64,000 bases of DNA, from the NCBI GenBank assembly GCA_022818135.1, contig JAFMSR010000006.1:34388997-34452996 (forward strand). Direction: 5' to 3'. Below, in pieces: positions 44,332-54,776 of this stretch (position 1 is its first letter; every line of letters starts with the position of its first letter). The translations under genes and the position numbers were made by a program. The DNA comes from Saxidomus purpurata. Lineage: Eukaryota > Mollusca > Bivalvia > Venerida > Veneridae. The notes below the pieces were generated by a model. The model did not search any database, had not been told where the DNA came from, and saw only the letters and a program-made list of their open reading frames with translations.

Positions 44332-44738
44332 CTGAAAATACAGAAAATACAAATAATATGTATTATAGTTTGTTATTTTTCTAATTTTCTTTCGACTATT
44401 AACTTAGATAAAAGCGGACATAATTATTGGGTTTTTTAATACATTGTCTCAAATCAACATTGGGAGATTTATCATTAGTGGCGGTGCCAATATGAGAAAA
44501 TTATAAATAATATTAGTTAAAATCATTACGATTTCATGGTCCGAAGTGTCACATAATATTTTGCTATAATATTTTCATGGTCCGAAGTGTCATATCAGAG
44601 TTTGCGACAATATATTTTCATGGTCCGAAGTGTCTATAAATCTGGTCCGAAGTGTCTATAAATCTGGTCCGAAGTGTCCGTAAAATGTGGTCCGAAGTGA
44701 TGGTCCGAAGTGTCCATGGTCCGAAATGGGTCGGCACC

Positions 44739-44867
44739 TTGGATCAAAGGAGGTCCTTGTAAATTCAAATCATATCTGACGTCACTGGACTGTCCTATAA
44801 AGTCCCGTAATCGTTTGACAAATGAATGTCCGAACACCTGTATCTTCGCAGCACTGGAAGCCGCCAT
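44739..44867 (-). CDS. SGNH hydrolase, 5' part (start codon and block I)
   Basis: Starts MAASSAAKIQVFGHSFVKRL, giving the block I nucleophile Ser in GHSF, and runs 43 codons to the MULE junction. The ATG lies within AAGATGGCGGC, a YY1-type motif often found at start sites of animal genes and retroelements. The upstream 215 bp up to A1 would be 5' UTR. See 42219-42725 for the rest. Confidence 0.8.
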
Positions 44868-45082
44868 CTTGATTCTCGCGTCGTCTCGAAAACCCCACAA
44901 AAAGAACGAGAGTTCTGATTTTCGAGGTACGCTTTAAGTATATGACCCCTTTTCCTCCGTATTGCACATTGAAACGAGGTCGCCGCCCAAGAACAAATAG
45001 ACCAACAGTAAAACTACAGTGAGTGGAAAAATAATGCGTAAAGCATTAACCTTAGAAATTTACAATTTGAAAGCAAATCCAC

Positions 45083-45319
45083 ATTAAAATTGGAAAGTGG
45101 CGACGGAGCTACCCGTGCCAAATGTTATAAAAATAATGGCCAGCAAGCCAGCTATTGGTTAAAAACATCACGTGATAAAATTCTGATAAAAGATTGGCCG
45201 AAAAAATAATTTATGTGCAATGATAAATTCTGTTAATCAAGGACCTGAAACCGGACAGAATAACTATAGGCGTGTACAATGCCATAAACAATTTTATGTT
45301 TGCATAAAATTTCATTTAT
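45083..45319 (-). repeat. A1 split direct repeat (5' end, likely promoter)
   Basis: Partner of A2 (one mismatch seen, TAAACAATTT versus TAAAAAATTT). On the minus strand it carries AACCAATAG (CCAAT), a TCACGTGA E-box (45168-45175) and a TTTTTATAACATT TATA-like box ~45 bp further on. It is therefore a reasonable promoter for the element. Confidence 0.85.
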
Positions 45320-46308
45320 TGCATGAGAACAATTTTAAAGCAAGCAATTGGTGACAGTTAATCTTAAAAATTGACGAATTTTAGGAACGATTTTGGTATG
45401 AAACAGTTTGAGTACAAATCAGTTCCCAACTTAAAGGCAAATATCTCTTGTATTAAATCAAAATACTGGCAAATTCTTTGCAAAATAGACATTTTATCAT
45501 ATTAAAGCTTTTTTTTATTAATTAGTAGCCAAAATAATAAATATTATGAATAAATGACTTGAAAATAAAGTGGATACGATGAGCCTGAAACGAGGTCAAG
45601 TAAAAAACAAGACAAATTTTGATGCAAAGCATCAAAGGCGCTGCGCATGTTTTTGAAACATGATTTAAAGGAATCAGTGTCATTTTAGAATATCAGTAAA
45701 CAACCTATCAACGGGAAAAAACAAATACATTATGTTATATGTAACTGTTATCATAATAAGTAAAAAAAAAACACATTTACTACAGTTAAACCAAAAAATA
45801 AACGAATCATAAAACAACCTTCCGTATAATGGTACGATGACGCCCATTAAACAAGGCTACAGCTCGTGGTCAGTAGACGCTTTTCGACGCAGACGAAACC
45901 CACGTGATTTATTTTGTCTTTACTATTGGTCAGTTGTTAGCGATGCTTTACATAACTTTCATTGAGACCCCATGTATCGCATAGTTAGGTGAACGGTCTT
46001 ATTTATAATGCCTACATTTTACTTTAGTATGTAGTAATTAAAATGGGTTTTCATTAATTATTCACGTTGACAACATAATATGTATTTAAACTTCAAAATG
46101 TTTAGAGAAAGCAAAACAACTATCGAGACGTTTTTTCTGAACTTTGATGAATCTGGCCGTAGGGTCCGTAAACAAAGCAATAAAAAAACCGTAACCTTCA
46201 AGTTTGTGGAAAAGTTATTAAATATCCTATGAATATGTCAAAAGTTTTGAATTAACGGTCGAAGACGTATGCATCTGGTATAGTATTGTTTGTAATCAGT
46301 TAATACTA
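45320..46308. other. no recognisable feature
   Basis: AT-rich DNA flanking the retroelement and running into the assembly gap. TTTTGATGCAAAGCATCAAA at ~45617 is a small palindrome. Confidence 0.4.
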
Positions 46309-46808
46309 NNNNNNNNNNNNNNNNNNNNNNNNNNNNNNNNNNNNNNNNNNNNNNNNNNNNNNNNNNNNNNNNNNNNNNNNNNNNNNNNNNNNNNNNNNNN
46401 NNNNNNNNNNNNNNNNNNNNNNNNNNNNNNNNNNNNNNNNNNNNNNNNNNNNNNNNNNNNNNNNNNNNNNNNNNNNNNNNNNNNNNNNNNNNNNNNNNNN
46501 NNNNNNNNNNNNNNNNNNNNNNNNNNNNNNNNNNNNNNNNNNNNNNNNNNNNNNNNNNNNNNNNNNNNNNNNNNNNNNNNNNNNNNNNNNNNNNNNNNNN
46601 NNNNNNNNNNNNNNNNNNNNNNNNNNNNNNNNNNNNNNNNNNNNNNNNNNNNNNNNNNNNNNNNNNNNNNNNNNNNNNNNNNNNNNNNNNNNNNNNNNNN
46701 NNNNNNNNNNNNNNNNNNNNNNNNNNNNNNNNNNNNNNNNNNNNNNNNNNNNNNNNNNNNNNNNNNNNNNNNNNNNNNNNNNNNNNNNNNNNNNNNNNNN
46801 NNNNNNNN
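46309..46808. other. assembly gap (500 N)
   Basis: Exactly 500 undetermined bases, a placeholder length. The true distance and order across it are unverified. Confidence 0.99.
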
Positions 46809-48004
46809 TTCCCAGAGCATTCAAATATGAAACCAGTCTACATTTCATGACGTCAACGGTAAATCACCAGCAGTTATGCCGACCGATTGGCCGAGAAAGT
46901 AGAATTTCCATGATCTATTTTTAGATAATACTGAGGGATTCCAGCTGAACCTATTCGTCCTCTGCATTTTCGTACGCGCGATCTCGCACGTGGTGAAAAT
47001 TATTTGCGCGATATTTATTTTTTTTGCGTGATTTACGTAATAATTTACGAGAGTGGGAACACTGTTTATTCTCCAATTAGCAGTTGTCACTGGCGAATGT
47101 CGCGGTAGGTGTGAAAAATATGAGCATTCATAAAGGATGGCAAACTAACTACGTCAACTTTGAAATCTCGAGCTATGTGACACCACTGATTGAGTAACGT
47201 TTGATAATTTGTGAATGCGAAAAGTATTTTCAATTAACTTAATTAACATTTGTAAGTTCCAACAATTCTTTATTTAAATAAACGTTATGTTTATAACAAA
47301 ATCGCGGCGCTTCAAGCCGATTTTTTCTATGTAAAAATTTTCTTTTACAATGTATTTACTTTAAAGAATTTCCTTTGCCGAACAGCGACTTCTTTTACTC
47401 ATAAAGCCGCAGATGTTACGAGATCAAAGCACGTACGCCGACGCTGAGTTTTGTTTGATCCAAGCGAAGCACGTGGCATTAAAAAGACCGAATATGTTGA
47501 CAGGTAGTGACAAGTCTGATTATTTTGGAATTATAAAAACTAGTTTGGAAGTCTGATTATTTTGGAATTATAAAAACTAGTTTGGAATAGACAATGTATT
47601 ATATCAGTAAGTTTTTTTTGGGTTATGCACTATCAAGCTATACAAATGTACGTCGGTCGGCAAATATTTTCGAATTTAATAAATGTACAAAAGTAAAATA
47701 TACGTGTATACAAATTTTCACGGAAAATAATTCTAATTTAATGTCCCGTTAGCTGTCTGAAACACCACTTTAAGTACCGCGATTTTACACCCTGAAGTGC
47801 CGCGATTTTTTAACGATTTCATGCGAAAATTCTTCTTCAGGAAACGCAAGTTCGTGGACGATATTCTTTTATACAAACTGCCGCGAGCATATACCCAAGT
47901 CTCGCTTTTCACGTGCTTGCGTCCTAAAGGACGCACATATTTCAAATCTTTGCGTCCTTTGCATTTTTTGTGCGTCTATGACGCAGGACGCAGGGCTAGA
48001 TTAT
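46809..48004. other. non-coding; short direct repeat and GCGTCC-rich tract
   Basis: GTCTGATTATTTTGGAATTA with TAAAAACTAGTTTGGAA is duplicated in tandem (37 bp) near 47513-47587. At 47920-48000 GCGTCC/GGACGC motifs alternate (GCGTCCTAAAGGACGCAC), probably the edge of a MITE that truncates the following retrotransposon fragment. Confidence 0.5.
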
Positions 48005-48404
48005 TCACTGAAGAAGTCCGAATTTGCATGGGTTTGGCGGAGACTAAAGGGGTGCATATGTCTTGTTAACCTGTTTGGGACTTCTAGGTAACTGGGCAGG
48101 GAGATTGCTACAAGATTGTAGTATATTTTGTAAAACATAACCAATTTGGAGGCTTGACACCTGTTCTCAAGGGTGCTCCATCCAAGGGTGTTCTGCAGGT
48201 CTGTCACACTGGTATCTCTGGAATAATCATTTTTTACCCATCTGATTGTGCGTCGCTGGACCATCTCCAGCTTGTGAATATTAACCTGGGTGTGTGGTGA
48301 CCATACAGATGATGCATACTCTAGTTGTGGTCTGACTAATGTTTTGTAAGAGAGTGATTTGATATTTTCATGTTTTGTTTTAATGTTACGTTTGAGAAAG
48401 CCTA
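48005..48404 (-). pseudogene. CR1/L2-like retrotransposon, C-terminal part of RT
   Basis: Reads LGFLKRNIKTKHENIKSLSY, KTLVRPQLEYASSVWSPHTQ, HKLEMVQRRTIRWVKNDYSR and WSTLENRCQASKLVMFYKIY, the characteristic post-RT tail of CR1/Jockey-group non-LTR elements. It is the continuation of 54777-57399 across a 6.37 kb insertion: with that removed, codons on both sides are in one frame. Its own 3' end is lost at ~48004. Confidence 0.85.
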
Positions 48405-48902
48405 AAGTCTGTCCCACTCAATCGGTAGACTTCGATTAAATTTCGAATATGCACATGACATAAATATTAAATACACCAGCATCACTGGAACATTAATATC
48501 TCCAGGCCACTTTTTCATTTTTTTGATTAACTTGATATTTTAGTCAAAATTTGATTTTTTGTGATTTTCCCCATAGGCTGTAATGTAAATGACGCGACGT
48601 CGCTGAATCCAATATGGCGGCGCCCGTTACGTCGCTATCGGGGATAAACTCAAAGTTAGCGACGTTAGTTTTTATATGACGCTAACGCGTTCTACAAAAC
48701 ATTTGCAACGTCTTTATATGAGCTTTTTCCGGGTTGCTGAAGCCGTCGTGTTGATTACTGAGGAAGAGTAAGGGCTTACATTGCAGTATTTAACACATTT
48801 GTATAACGACAATGATTTTAATCATTTGCCGTGTAATTTAAACACAGGAAATTTAGGTTTAATAAAAGTTACTTTAGCTTCTATATTTACCAACAAAGGG
48901 AT

Positions 48903-49177
48903 ATGGAATGATATTGAGGTAAAAATTACACAATGCCTGCTTACTGTTACAATTTACTCATTGACACTGCTATTGTGCTTATTGGTACAGCCACTATGCA
49001 TGCTTGCACTTTCATCACGCTTGTTGACAATTACACAATGCCTGCTTACTGTTACAATTTACTCAGTGACACTGCTATTGTGCTTATTGGTACAGTCATT
49101 ATGCATGCTTGCACTTTCATCACGCTTGTTGACAATGATACCATGCTTGCTGGAAGTTACAACTTTTATGTTGTTTA
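48903..49177 (+). repeat. left arm of a 270-bp inverted repeat (two 105-bp tandem units)
   Basis: Near-identical inverted copy of 51387-51659. TTACACAATGCCTGCTTACT starts at 48926 and 49031. Both frames stay open across the units because the repeat is short and stop-poor; I do not call a gene. Confidence 0.8.
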
Positions 49178-49740
49178 GGCCATGATGCCTTTTTCATATT
49201 TTCATTTGACTGAATGACAGTGCAATCTAGCGTAATGGTTTATTTCATCATGCTGTGGTTATCTTGGTTAATTTGTAATGCATCCAAGAACAAAATACAC
49301 GAAGTGATCAACCAGTATGGAAAACGTTATCAGGCACTAGGCAAAATAGAACTAAGCATAATGAGATTTCAAAATTATAAGTGACATTTTGATAACAGTG
49401 GGCGCTATGCTCTAGTCGTGTTTTTCCGTAATTTGAATAATTATTTGCCGGAAAGATTATCGTGGATATCCGAATATGTATAATGTTAAAAAAAAACAGA
49501 TTTCCACTTTCATTTTCACTATATTTATATAATGTCAAATCCTTCTTTAACACTCCTGCCCCTCAGTTACAACACATAACATAACTCCTGCATGGGAAAG
49601 CTGGATGCTAAAAACACGGCAATTTCCCCTCCCATTCCGAGTTCCCCAACGGTGTGAAGGCAATGATTGCAATTGACTAGTGCAGACTGGCGCAATAGCA
49701 CTTCCGACGGTATACTACTCTACTATGCCCAAAAAACCTA
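49178..49740. other. no recognisable feature
   Basis: AT-rich sequence between the inverted-repeat arm and the SINE-derived array. Confidence 0.4.
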
Positions 49741-50820
49741 TTGAAGTAAATCCTGGGTGAGAAAATACCAAGGTCCCTCCTGGGGCTCAAACCCCGGACC
49801 TCGTAATCTGAAGGCGGACACTCAACCACGTCGCTAAAGGGTTAACACAACAGCAAGGCTGTTGGAAGTGGCCTATAAACCCACAATCACTACACTTCTC
49901 CCTCTTTTACTTTTCAGAGCTAGACAGCTCTCCAGATTGACCCTCAGTGCTCCCTGAATGAGTCCGTCAAACTCTTCTGACACCATTAAAGTAAATCCTG
50001 GGTGAGAAAATACCAAGGTCCCTCCTGGGGCTCAAACCCCGGACCTCGTTATCTGAAGGCGGACACTCAACCACGTTGCTAAAGGGTTAACCCAACAGCA
50101 AGGCTGTTGGAAGTGGCCTATAAACCTACAATCACTACACTTCTCCCTCTTACTTTTCAGAGCTAGACAGCTCTCCAGATTGACCCTCCATGCTCCCCGA
50201 ATGAGTCCGTCAAACACTTCTGACACCATTAAAGTAAATCCTGGGTGAGAAAATACCAAGGTCCCTCCTGGGGCTCAATCCCCGGACCTCGTGATCTGAA
50301 GGCGGACACTCCACCACGTCGCTAAAGGGTTAACCCAACAGCAAGGCTGTTGGAAGTGGCCTATAAACCTACAATCACTACACTTCTCCCTCTTTTACTT
50401 TTCAGAGCTAGACAGCTCTCCAGATTAGTTTATACTAATTTAATTTAGCTCGATTGTGAAGAAAGCTTGTAGCTTATCGAGTCACTCTCGAGTCCGCTTC
50501 CTGGAAAAACCAGTACTGGTGTCATATGAGGAGGTACGGTCGTGACCTTTGTGGGGCTCGAACCCGCAACCTCCGGGATGAGCGGCCGACACCTAAACCT
50601 CTACACTCCAGATTGACCCTCCATGCTCCCCGAATGAGTCCGTCAAACACTTCTGACACCATTAAAGTAAATCCTGGGTGAGAAAATACCAAGGTCCCTC
50701 CTGGGGCTCGAACCCCGGACCTTGTGACCTGAAGGCGAACACTCAACCACGTTGCTACAAGGTTATAACCCAACAGCAGGGCTGTTGGAAGTAGCCTATA
50801 AACCCACAATCACTACACTA
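49741..50820 (-). repeat. tandem array of a 243-bp tRNA-SINE-derived unit
   Basis: Units begin AAGTAAATCCTGGGTGAGAA at about 49745, 49988, 50231 and 50665; the spacing is 243 bp except across the last interval, which contains a SINE insertion. Each has, on the minus strand, AGGTCCGGGGTTTGAGCCCC (box B) and GTTGAGTGTCCGCCTTCAGA, as in a tRNA-like head. A SINE-like sequence has become a satellite. Confidence 0.75.
50427..50614 (-). mobile_element. tRNA-derived SINE inserted in the array, 9-bp duplication
   Basis: CTCCAGATT at 50418-50426 recurs at 50606-50614. Minus strand: GTGTAGAGGTTTAGGTGTCG, then GGTTGCGGGTTCGAGCCCC (box B) and a body with CCAGTACTGGTTTTTCCAGG and GAGTGACTCGATAAGC, ending in an AT-rich tail. 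It differs from the host unit. Confidence 0.75.
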
Positions 50821-51386
50821 TTTACAGCAGAGACAAAACATAACTTGTATTGGTCTTGTAGAATCTTCTCCAGTTCTAGTACTCGTCTTCTACGTCAATT
50901 TTTTATTCCACTTATAATAACGATGCCGATTAAATTTTGTCAGTAGTATAGAAGAGACATCGAGAAAATTTTTAAAAGGCGATGTATTTCTTCCAATAAT
51001 AAGAATATTGTCTGTAAATAAAGCTTAAAAGCTACATAAAACTTACCAGTTCAGGTTGCAATTAATTGAAACAAAGGGACACAACTGATGGGAAACGGTT
51101 TAGGCAACAGCTAATTTAAGTCCGTCTTTCGCGAAAACTACGAACGTGCGCCCCCTGGTATCAAAATGTGATGTGCAAATTTGCAATTAACATTATGCTT
51201 ACTTTCAACTTGCTTAGTGGCTTATTGCATCTTTCATTTTGTGTGGTCACATCGTGTGTTTTGTTCTAGGAGCATTATAACTGTGCAATGTTGAAATATC
51301 AAAGCTTATATACAGTCCCGGCATGTTGAAATATTTAATTACGCTACATTACATTGCCATTCAGCCATATAGACATCAGGGACTAA
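50821..51386. other. no gene
   Basis: AT-rich; a GTGCGCCCCCTGGTATC motif at ~51147-51163 resembles a CTCF core. Confidence 0.35.
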
Positions 51387-51659
51387 ACACCAAACAAGTT
51401 GTAACTTCCAGCAATCATGGTATCATTGTCAACACGCGTGATGAAAGTGCAAGCATGCATAATGACTGTACCAATAAGCACAATAGCAGTGTCACTGAGT
51501 AAATTGCAACAGTAAGCAGGCATTGTGTAATTGTCAACAAGCGTGATGAAAGTGCAAGCATGCATAGTGACTGTACCAATAAGCACAATAGCAGTGTCAA
51601 TGAGTAAATTGTAACAGTAAGCAGGCATTGTGTAATTTTTACCTCAATATCATTCCATA
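51387..51659 (-). repeat. right arm of the 270-bp inverted repeat
   Basis: Inverted copy of 48903-49177, again with two tandem units. The arms enclose 2.2 kb including the SINE array. Confidence 0.8.
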
Positions 51660-52775
51660 AAGGGATGCCAAATATGCATTACACTCAAAGCCAATATAAA
51701 TCAATTTTCAACGGACGATCGTTATGTGACGATAGATGAATACGCAGCCTTGAATAAACAATAAAATAGCAACAAACAAAGATTTTCCGATCGATTTGCA
51801 CCACTCGCCCAAATCCTAGAATGAAAGTGTCTGGTTGTCTGACCCCCTGCGCCAATACATACATGTAGCCTACGTTCAGGTAAGAAAATGTGTACCGAAA
51901 GTTTACACAATAGCCTGTGGCGCGTGCTTCAAAAGCACGGCGGGAAACCAATTATAGAGGAAATGCATGGCGAGCCGACATGTACATCCCAACTTCACGC
52001 AACACACTGAATTAATGTTAAATAGATACAATAACTCACTTTGATGATGTTGTGCTTCTCAAACCGCTTTAGGGAATCGGGTGGGGAGGATATGACATGG
52101 GAAATTAGAGTTGACCTCCTGTCTACTTTAGTACCTACAGTCGTGTACGTCACGCGTATTTCGGATTTGCTATTCTTTGTTTCCGTTTCAATGTAAAATA
52201 GGATCAACACCAAATACACTTGAACACAGCATCACGCGTGGAAGAAGAATACATGTATATCAGTCTCTATGGTGCATCGACGGAACCCACAGTTAATTCC
52301 TGTCGCTTCTCTCCGGTCATATATTTAATGGGTAATGAATAGCCTGGGTTACCGAGGATGCTATGCAGAGGTGTCATTCCTTTGCGATCCACCTTCATTA
52401 GGGCGAGCGATCGAAATAATTCTCCAACTAATATATAGATCTACATGGTAACAGAAATGTGAAACAGTCAGTTTTACGCTGGTCACTCGGAATGATTTTT
52501 CTATCACAATCATGTCGGTAACATGACCGAAACTAAGCTATGATTTTTCATGGGGGAAGGGTGCGAAATTAAGTCGAGTGATTTCTACATATTTCTTTAT
52601 GCGCGATTTCGACACTTCAGCCATTTCACTGGCACCCTTAGAGCGTCCCACAGACATTTATACTCCAAGAATTCGAGGACGAATTCTAGTTAGGAGGGGA
52701 TGTATGTAGTAGAGGTATAGAATCTACTTCCTAGCTTTTATGGCGAGGTGGTAGAGGATCCGCGTACGGTCATAC
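51660..52775. other. no recognisable gene
   Basis: Several short open frames without family signal. Confidence 0.4.
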
Positions 52776-53616
52776 ATGGTTCGCACAGGCCTTGAAAAGT
52801 ACTTGAATTTGATGCCAAGTCCTTGAAAAGTACTTGAATTCTGTGCTGAGAAAAAGTCCTTGAAAAGTACTTGAATTTGAAAAAAAACTAGTGAATTTCT
52901 TTAAAAAGTCATTGAATTGGTATGTTCCGCGTAAAAAACCTCCAAAATAATTGTAGCATGCCTTAAAATGACGAGAAAACAGTCTTATTTTTTTCTGTAT
53001 GAGTCTATCGAACCTACTCGCATGTGATGTATCAACTGCGTGCCCGGATCCGGGAATTTAGACACGCTTGCTTCCGGAGTGATTTCCCTTTACCAAAAGT
53101 CATGGTCGCGGAAAAATTGTGAAATTTAGCCGAAATAAGTGCATTTTCTCATCAACATTGCTCACGAATGATAGTTATACGCATGGAAAAAGGATTTTTA
53201 TAGGAACAAACACAAATGTACTTGCGTTGTGTTGGATTAACTTATAGACACAGCGCATTATGGGCGAAAGTGCGTTGAAACTTGAAGAGTCGTCAACGAG
53301 AAGAAAAGCATTTATAAACAAAATCAGACAAATTAACGTTCCAATGAGTCAATACAGTCGTTCCTCGTGACAAAAATCCGGATTTGAATAAGAAGTAAAT
53401 ATTGAGATTATCAACATGTATTTTGCTTGATATTAATTTGAATAGCAAAGATACATTATTACATGTTCCAAATATGATTTAAGGTGACATTTGACTATAT
53501 ATCCCGACATAAAGTCAGATTTTGCGCATCATTTTAGTCCTTGAAAATTAGAAAAAGTCCTTGAAAAGTCCTTGAAAAGTACTTGAATTTTGTCTCAGAA
53601 CTTCTGTATGAACCAT
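52776..53616. mobile_element. hAT-like MITE, 841 bp
   Basis: Inverted ends ATGGTTCGCACAG and CTGTATGAACCAT (11 of 13), flanked on both sides by GTCATAC(A), a 7-8 bp duplication. Both sub-terminal regions are packed with CCTTGAAAAGTACTTGAATT units. The 8-bp duplication and dense subterminal motifs fit hAT. Non-coding interior. Confidence 0.75.
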
Positions 53617-54774
53617 GTCATACATAGTTGTTAGCATAGCTACGTCGTATATTGGAGCACTGACGGAAAGTTCAGCGCTAATTACAGAAATCATACTATT
53701 CTTAATAACCAGTTGACCAGCGATGATTTAATTTTTTTTTAAGTATGGGATGAGTTTTGGACACAATAGTTATATTGGTATGTAACGATCTATAGATCTA
53801 CAAATAGACATTAAATGTGATATTCTATGTAAATTGTCTCATCCAGTCCTCGAGGTTTTAAGTGCTTGATAACTAAACACAAGAAAGATCATGTACGTTT
53901 ATCGGCTCTATAAGCATTACAAATATTTAGTTGCTCGCCGTGAGTTTTACTAATGTAGTGACGTCAGCAATTACGTAATATGCTCACATCAGTAGGTACA
54001 TGTAGTAACCTAAATAGTTAACGGACGCCATTTTTATGTATATGTATTTAAAGACCATCAACTATTAGGAATGTTGTGACTCAAAGGGATGAGACTGGAT
54101 TCCAGTTTCAACTGGAGTAAATACATAGGATAAGGATTTCATCAAGTTACGGGTCTTTTTTTCGTGGTATGCTTTTGAAACACTGAAATATTAACTAGTG
54201 TTTCAATAATATCCCACGGTTGTTTACCCGGAGATCGGTGTGTAGGAAACTAGGAATTAGAATCTACAGTAGATCATTCAACGCATGTTTATAAAACTCT
54301 GTAGATCTACTTGAAAATATACTATTTTGATAAGTAAGTGATGCTAAGCTTGCTCGTGAAAGACGGGAAGTATGTGGACAAGACGGTCTAGTTCTTCATA
54401 GTTACTTTGAACAAAGAACATAAATCACCGTAAGTTTTTTTATATGTAGATCTACATTATCCCTCATTAATTAAATTTTCAATTAGCATTTACAATTTGG
54501 AGACATTCCCAGAGATTTTAGGAATAAGGACACGTGCATTTTCGTGTACATCATCCAAAACAAAGATGGCGTCGAAAATACACAATGGACATCTGCCATA
54601 GAGAAACTTTATTCGAGGATAACAAGAAAACCAAGGAACCGAGCGAAAAATCCTTTAAATTTGGGAGGGTGACTTTTTCATAGATTATCAAACAGGTATT
54701 TATTTTTAGCTGTGTTGTCCAAAAGTACCTTTTCCAGGCCAAAGTTGAGTTTCCCATTGGGATGGGACAGACTT
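53617..54774. other. right flank of the 6.37 kb element
   Basis: No gene; AT-rich, ending in the inverted terminus at 54763-54774. Confidence 0.4.
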
Positions 54775-54776
54775 TA

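Larger units (their letters stand above)
42726..44738 (-). mobile_element. MULE insertion with 9-bp target duplication
   Basis: The sequence TTGGATCAA occurs at 42717-42725 and 44739-44747, exactly flanking 2,013 bp. Nine-base duplications are the hallmark of Mutator-like elements. The ends are arrays of ACACTTCGGACC units in opposite orientation (GGACACTTCGGACCATGGAC on the left; GTCCATGGTCCGAAATGGG on the right), so the TIRs are themselves tandem repeats. Inside are a transposase fragment and a nested MITE. Removing it restores one continuous SGNH reading frame, confirming it as a later insertion. Confidence 0.9.
35331..45319 (-). mobile_element. Ngaro-like tyrosine-recombinase retrotransposon with SGNH hydrolase
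   Basis: On the minus strand, order is A1 repeat (45319-45083), SGNH hydrolase, Gag with zinc knuckle, RT/RNase H, tyrosine recombinase, a hairpin array, then B1 (36232-36037), A2 (36045-35809) and B2 (35526-35331). The A pair is 237 bp with one visible difference; the B pair is 196 bp. This A1...B1A2...B2 split direct repeat pattern, with no integrase or protease, is diagnostic of PAT/Ngaro-type elements. The 9-bp TTCATTTAT marks both outer ends and the B1/A2 overlap, as expected for the crossover core of a circular intermediate. It is not intact: a MULE splits the SGNH gene, and gag and the recombinase each carry a frame break. Without the 2.0 kb MULE it is ~8 kb. A second, truncated copy lies at 22490-25057. 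Confidence 0.9.
48405..54774. mobile_element. 6.37 kb TA-flanked insertion in the retrotransposon
   Basis: Left end TA|AAGTCTGTCCCACTCAATCG, right end ATTGGGATGGGACAGACTT|TA: a 12-bp perfect inverted terminus (AAGTCTGTCCCA) and TA on each side, with the RT frame continuous once it is removed. I find no transposase. It contains a large inverted repeat, a SINE-derived array, a hAT-like MITE and a CpG-rich, promoter-like stretch (CCAATATGGCGGCGCCCG near 48610). TA targets suggest the Tc1/mariner group, but the size is unusual for a non-autonomous member, so it may be an inflated MITE or an unknown family. Confidence 0.75.

Noticed and set aside
46296..46848. Open frames of X residues
   Set aside because: They span the 500-N assembly gap and have no content.
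48781..49185. 134-codon frame and its inverted twin at 51383-51628
   Set aside because: Both arise from the 105-bp units of the inverted repeat; hydrophobic, repetitive, open in two frames, no family motif.
50522..50809. 95-codon minus-strand ORF
   Set aside because: Runs across SINE and satellite units; chance frame.
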